NCBI GenBank assembly: GCA_028751875.1
Contig: CM054155.1
Location: 7,323,162 to 7,387,161, forward strand
Reading direction: 5' to 3'
DNA: 64,000 bases
From: Rapana venosa
Lineage: Eukaryota; Mollusca; Gastropoda; Neogastropoda; Muricidae
This document shows positions 58,805 to 64,000 of the stretch, piece by piece. A model generated the notes under the pieces. It did not search any database. It saw only the letters and a list, made by a program, of their open reading frames with translations, and was not told where the DNA came from. Every line of letters starts with the position of its first letter. Positions within the stretch are counted from its first letter, which is position 1. A program made the translations under genes and the position numbers.

Positions 58805-60077
58805 TGAGCTGTGCATCCATCACTACAAATAGATATATTTTTATGGGCTCATCATTATCTTGCTCTTTCTCTATTTGTTTAGTTCATTTCATTCTGTGCG
58901 TTTTCAATGCGTTCTTCTCTGAACCATGAGCTTATCATCACCCCCTGTTGATCTTTAAGTCAACCCACAATGCATATTTAGATGTTAGGTATTCATGAGC
59001 CTAACATTATGTAGATGTAAAGATTTGCTTGTAAACACCCAGTAGTGGTATAATTGTGTTGACCAGAACCAAAGTTTTTTAATAACCTCATCAAAATGTT
59101 GAATTATGGTAAATAGCCTGGAGGCGTAGACTTGATTTGGTTTTGCCACTCTATAGTAATGATAAATGTTTACTACCGGGGTTTACCAAAACCTCTCACT
59201 TAATCTGGAAAGGGGGTGCGTCGGTTCTTCAAACAGCATTAATATTCCTTTGTAATGATCTTGCCGGGTGTTCAGATTTTTTGTCCACACAGTAATGCTT
59301 TACTCTTATTATTGTGCTATGGTTAAAGCACTCTTTTTATTAGATAGCAAGCTTGGACTGATATATGATGTTGCAACTCAAGAAGTGATAAGGCTTGGTT
59401 GGGATTGACAACATCATTACTCTAATGAATATTAGATATTTGTACTTGAGCATCAAGGTCAGTGGATGAAATAACACGAGCACTGTCATTAAAGGTTACA
59501 GCTATATGACAGTCTGTCTCTGAGTTTGCACCATGATCAGTAAGGCATGTGAGAGCTTGAGCAGTTCAAAGTCAAGTGGAATACAAAACCTGTTACCATA
59601 GGCTTTTGCTATGGCAGCATCTTTTTTCCTGTTTCCTTATTCGCAGAAAACCTTTCTCTGTGTTTAGTCCCTATCATCCTGTATGCCTTGATAAATAAGA
59701 TATCTCTTTTTCTTTTGTCATCCATAATTCAGTATAGAACAAGACTATGTCGGCCTATTGTTTATTGACAGTACCTCTCTGCCTTCTGATTGACACTAAT
59801 CTCTTTTTATAAAGCCCTACCTATAGTTTGATACACACTTCTGTTTGGATCCTCTCCCGGACTCTAGTTCTATATGAAAAGCAAAGCCTAGTTTTGCCTG
59901 GAAACAATGACATCATCCTTTTGCCAAAATTAGGAACCTAAACAGTCAGGAATCTGATTTTCATCAATAGTGGAGGGGTTGTTTGTAATATCGATTGTCT
60001 GTCTGTTTCCTTTACTGCATAAAGGGATCTTTTTAAAGTCTGTATGGATCAAGGATGCTCCAAATGTTTGTTGCGCT
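58805..60077 (-). pseudogene. Major capsid (hexon-like) protein, frameshifted (V4)
   Basis: Copy of 42430-43702 with the same damaged start and the same breaks. Confidence 0.6.
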
Positions 60078-60122
60078 TCTTTTTTCTAATAAGTAGCAAA
60101 ATAAAAAAACATTATAGAATAC

Positions 60123-61029
60123 ATGGAAGACTATGAATATAGATATGGACGATGTGTTTACGCAGCTGATGATATCGGTGTTGAAGCTACAGCATCTGTA
60201 GCACCCTTTCATTTCAGTTAGAAGAGAATTATTAGAAAGCGAGTTATAGATTTTCACACAAGTTTGGGACAACCAGCCAGAAGAAGTACCTAGACCATAC
60301 TGTCTATGATAATGGACAACAAATGACAATCTGTATGCCGTAAACTGACACAGGACAAAGGTTTTATTAACAAAGAAATATAACCCCCATCAGTTTTTAG
60401 CAAAAAATACACTCAAGCGGAGACTTAAGTGTTGCTATGCAGAGAAAACTTGGTATTAGTGATGCACTAACTTTAACAGACTGCCTACGCAATCTGTTTG
60501 CTCAACTACAAATGCTGAACAAACTACCACAAACATGAAAGCTCTTACCACTTGAAGACCTAGCACAGTCGGCAAACAACAACTGAACTATTCTAGAGTT
60601 GGAAAACTAGCTTTTTCCCACACAAGCAGACGAAGACACAAGCACTGAAAACAATAATGATCAACCCTACCCTTGAGAGAAATAATGGGGCTCAATCAGC
60701 TCTACAGAGTATTAGTGGCGAACTGATAAATAATTTAGCAAAGCTAGGTGATGTAGACTCACGCATAGAACTAGAAAAGAAATATGATAGCAGAAGCAGA
60801 TTGATGTACAAACTTGACCAAGAAGGAAAAGAAAAGAATCACACGCGTCTAAAAATCTGCAAGTCGAACGCCAAACAAGATTAGAGGTCTTAACACCATA
60901 ACAGACAAAACTACAATCTCAGTTAGCAGATTAAAAAGAAAAAAAGTCATCGAATTATTTATGAAAACACATCCATTACACCGAAGAATCCGTACACTGT
61001 TTCGCGAGCAAGGCAGAACACTTGTCAGT
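60123..61029 (+). pseudogene. Coiled-coil/membrane protein, truncated (V4)
   Basis: Copy of the first three quarters of 43748-44996. The membrane part is lost at the block boundary. Confidence 0.6.
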
Positions 61030-61140
61030 TTTTTTTAGAAGCCTCTTAGTTTGTCTGAGATGTCAGAACTGTGTTGCCTGTAGTGTAAAGTAGTTTGAAC
61101 TACTGTCAAAAGTACAATTGAAATATATGACAATGACGAA

Positions 61141-61617
61141 TTCTTTTATTTCGAGGATAATGAATAAGCACTCATGTGCTTTTTTTTTACATCCAGTCCC
61201 CGCCCATAGGGCAATCTTAATAAATATAGAGAAAAATAGCTATTGACAGCATTGGATAAATAACTATTTCCATGTTCCTTACAACTATGCCGGAAAACTA
61301 CAAACTAATAAATTAAAATGAAAGTGAAAGCATTGCAGCCTCGGTCGTAAACATTTCTTACAAGATATCAACGTCTCTGAACTTAAAGTCTGAATGAGAG
61401 CTGTTTCGGCAATTATCTCCCTTCCTTAACTCACTTTCTGTGGTTATCTCCCATTACATCATTACCGCTTTTAATAGTAGTCTTTCGTCTGTTGTACTAG
61501 GTATTACAATGGAGCTGTTTGGAAAAGCAAGATTATAGTCCTGAAAAATTGTGTCTGAAAGAAATGAAATGTAAGGAAACTGTGCTGATAACGTAAGAAA
61601 TGTTCACACACCAACGC

Positions 61618-61685
<68 letters not shown>

Positions 61686-61891
61686 GCATGCACGCACACC
61701 GCACACAACATATTGCGCACACATTAAATCCTGTTCCGCTTTTCGAAAGAGTAGGCATTGTGTGCCCGTGGGAACAGAGGACAAAATTTACAAAACTGCA
61801 TACACACAGGGAGTGGATCAAAAAAGCACATGAGTGCTTAGGATCAAAAAAGCACATGAGTGCTTATTCCATTATCTTCGGTATAAAAGAA
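61141..61891. mobile_element. 751-bp inverted-repeat element (MITE-like)
   Basis: The terminal inverted repeats are 61141-61186 and 61846-61891, about 46 bp each with roughly three substitutions and one indel. They share the core aataagcactcatgtgctttt. The inner side of the right repeat is preceded by a tandem copy of ggatcaaaaaagcacatgag-type sequence (61815-61840 and 61841-61866). No transposase and no clear target-site duplication. A CA microsatellite lies within. Confidence 0.7.
61620..61685. repeat. CA microsatellite
   Basis: About 33 uninterrupted CA units, followed by CA-rich DNA to about 61720. Confidence 0.98.
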
Positions 61892-62111
61892 CAAATAAAT
61901 AAAACACACACACGCGCGCGCGAACAATTTTATCTTTATCCCAAGGACTGACTACAGAAATCTCTACAAGCTAGCATTACGAACCATCCTCCACATTCCC
62001 AATCTGCCCTGAATAGCTTGTTCTTAGTGACGGCAACATCGCCATAATATTAGTGTGACTAGACAGCTGATATAAAGCAGGTCAGCTAACAGAGACACAT
62101 GCAGTCTGCAG

Positions 62112-62193
62112 AAGAGAGAAGGGGAGAGAGAGGAGAGAGAGAGTAAGAGAGATGTGAGAGAGAGAAGAGAGAAGAGAGAGAAAGAGCGTGAGA

Positions 62194-62236
<43 letters not shown>

Positions 62237-62345
62237 AAGAGCGTGAGGAAGAGAAGAGGAAAGAGCGAGAGAGAGAGAGAGAAGAGTAGAGAGAGAGGAG
62301 AAGAGAGAAGAGTAAGATTTAGAAGAGAGAGATAGAGAAAGCGGT

Positions 62346-62378
<33 letters not shown>

Positions 62379-62400
62379 TGAGAGATGAAGAGAGTAGGAG
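62112..62400. repeat. GA-rich microsatellite
   Basis: Imperfect (GA)n/(GAGAGAA)n purine tract. Serine/leucine-rich open frames on the other strand are artefacts of it. Confidence 0.95.
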
Positions 62401-62755
62401 AGAGAGCAATCAGCCTACACATGTCGGCTCACTGTTGTAGCCATAAAGAATTAATACGCCTGTTTCCTCCCAACAACAAGAAGCAGTCGTACCTTAGATG
62501 CCAACATGGTCTCATCCACTGTTGTTTGTCATGGGCTTTGTGTTTCTTCATGTGTTTTGGTGACTCTGGTGTTCCTTGTAAACTTTGTTGTTTTGTGTGG
62601 TAGGTTTTAAAAGAAAATATTGTTATTGTTTTGTTTTTTCTTGAAAGAGCAATAATATATTTTTGCGTGTTTTTTTATTTGCATGCACAGTTTCTACCCG
62701 AAAGCCAGTGTCAGCTTCTTTATCCTTGTTATGTACTATTATGGGTTTTTTCTGT

Positions 62756-63056
62756 GAGTAAGGTAAAGGTAAAGGTGTCCCATAACCTATGTGGTTGTAG
62801 GGGAGCGATGCATCAGAGACCTCAGCTTCTCAAGGGGCCAGCATATTGAGGGCGGCGCCCATCTCCTCTCCCTCGCTGCTTTACCTTCCCTGACCCTAAA
62901 GAGGGCATGTACCCATTTACAGCTGGGTGAACTGGGGAACAGTACTGAAGCCAAGACACGCAAACGGCCACCCATCCAAGTGGTAACCACGCTCGATACT
63001 GCTTAATCTTAGCTGGGGATAGTGAGTGCTCCGACCACTGAGCTATCCCGTCCCCT
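62756..63056 (-). mobile_element. tRNA-derived SINE
   Basis: On the minus strand the head reads ggacgggatagctcagtggt, with a good box A (tagctcagtgg, plus-strand 63035-63045) and a weak box B. Further on, acttggatgggtggccg (62965-62981) resembles the 3' part of 5S rRNA. The 3' tail is a short (ttacct)-type repeat, seen on the plus strand as aaggtaaaggtaaaggt (62760-62777). Total about 300 bp. A composite tRNA/5S-like SINE is the best reading. Confidence 0.7.
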
Positions 63057-64000
63057 TTCTGTGAGTACAAAATCATATTTTCTCACAAATTTCTTAATTT
63101 CAGATATATAACAGAAAAAGTTTGTCTAATAATTTGCGAAAAGAATGCTTTACAAGAAATGTGATATGACTGATGTTAGCATTAAAAAAATCCTTTCCAC
63201 GAGGGTTCAAAGGAAACAAAACAAAGAAGTGTATGATACGCTAACAGTAAGAAACGACCTCATAATATCATTGCAGCTTGTAAAAACAAGGACATAGCGC
63301 CTTGAATTGTTTTGCTTTGTATAAAGGAAGTTTTTGCTCATCCACTGGCTGTAACTCAAAGGACGAGTATCTAGCTACAAGTTAAAGATGCTGATCTATA
63401 GTGTATTGATTGTGCACCAGGTGCTTTGTACCTAGATATATCATTATGACGTGAGGGCTGGATGAAAAAAGTCTATGTGACTTGAATCTATTACCCTCGT
63501 GTGAAATAAAATTGCGTTTGCCTTCGCGTCTGTTGCCATCATCTTGCATTTTTCTGTTCTTGAAATTTTCTGCTGGTAGTTTCTGTAACAATGGCTTTAA
63601 AACTGCTCTGTCAACGTAGCCATGCAACAAATTGCTTCTCCATATTGGCAATTCTGCCTGGCACGTGAACTGGCTGTGTAAGGGGATCAGATAACAGTCC
63701 CTGGCTGTGGAGTTCTGCCCCTTACATCACCCTGTCAGGGACCCTATCCCTAAAAAGGGCAGCTGACTTTCACACAGCACGCGAACTTGGCAAAGTGCTA
63801 CCCTGCCTGCAGTATTCTATGCTGCTTCTCACATAATGCATTCTTTTTGTTGAAGGTGAGCATGGGGCCTGAGGGAGGTGCCCTTTATAGAAGCAAGGAT
63901 GGCGTGTGAGGCAGCCGTCATTTGTCACTGCTGGACCTGAGTGACACGTGGGACAGGGGGGACAGGGGACAGTTCCCAGTGACTGGGCAGCGTGCGTTAC
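63057..64000. other. Single-copy sequence, no gene supported
   Basis: Becomes more GC-rich after 63650. A minus-strand frame of 89 codons (63651-63382) has no recognisable domain. A donor-like 'gaaggtgagc' at 63854-63863 and GC-rich DNA could mark the edge of a host gene beyond the window, but nothing here proves it. Confidence 0.4.

Larger units (their letters stand above)
51798..61029. repeat. Large duplicated block B, copy 2
   Basis: Second copy of 35431-44654. From about 54900 to 61029 no difference from copy 1 was noticed by eye. A few indels cluster near 52360-52860, 53330 and 54080-54680. It ends abruptly at 61029 inside a gene. Confidence 0.95.
57163..61029 (+). mobile_element. Truncated Polinton-like element, copy V4
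   Basis: Left part only: terminus (57163-57319), left flank, capsid gene and part of the coiled-coil/membrane gene. It is the block B2 duplicate of 40788-44654 and stops at 61029, where unrelated sequence begins. Confidence 0.8.

Noticed and set aside
61533..61857. Cys/Val-rich and Thr/His-rich frames
   Set aside because: Products of the CA microsatellite.
62024..62422. Ser/Leu-rich 132-codon frame on the minus strand
   Set aside because: Product of the GA-rich microsatellite.
63382..63651. 89-codon minus-strand gene
   Set aside because: No recognisable domain, no supporting context and ordinary length for chance.
63850..63870. Host exon/intron boundary
   Set aside because: Only a donor-like gtgagc; no convincing coding frame next to it.

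Overview
This is a repeat-dense, AT-rich invertebrate nuclear DNA window made almost entirely of mobile elements. The RTE-type and CR1/jockey-like LINEs, a tRNA-headed SINE and the Polinton/adintovirus-like elements suggest a marine lophotrochozoan, possibly a mollusc. That assignment is inference. I recognise no host gene. The sequence is a scaffold join with a gap of exactly 500 N (30317-30816). The flanks of the gap, and 2.0-4.2 kb, look like unpolished long-read consensus with stretched homopolymers and very frequent indels.

Layout. 1-2035: relic of a CR1/jockey-like LINE. 4453-6692: a 2.24-kb mini-element with palindromic ends and one intact 182-codon gene. 5666-11308: block A1, which holds the right end of that mini-element plus two RTE-type LINEs. 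11641-23094: Polinton-like copy V1. 22069-27739: block A2, near-identical to A1. 27740-30316: poor sequence, then the gap. 30817-35660: partial Polinton copy V2. 35431-44654: block B1, with three LINE remnants and the left part of copy V3. 40788-52027: V3, bounded by palindromes on both sides. 51798-61029: block B2, near-identical to B1, ending inside a fourth copy, V4. 61030-64000: single-copy DNA with a 751-bp inverted-repeat element, microsatellites and a SINE. The A blocks and the B blocks each recur with a period close to 16.4 kb.

The Polinton-like copies share one gene order, read in the V3 direction: major capsid protein (minus strand), then a divergently transcribed coiled-coil/membrane protein, an unknown protein (minus) divergent from a penton-like protein (plus), three unknown ORFs (plus), and a protein-primed family B DNA polymerase (plus). 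Most genes are broken by frameshifts, some of which may be sequencing errors. Exceptions are the intact 243-residue penton-like ORF of V3 and the single gene of the mini-element. No integrase, packaging ATPase or protease was recognised.

The most unusual feature is the termini. Each complete end is a nested palindrome of about 150-160 bp (seven in the window). At four ends a stem with apparent compensatory changes and a following T-run lies just inside. In the A copies a tRNA-like box A/B segment lies further upstream.
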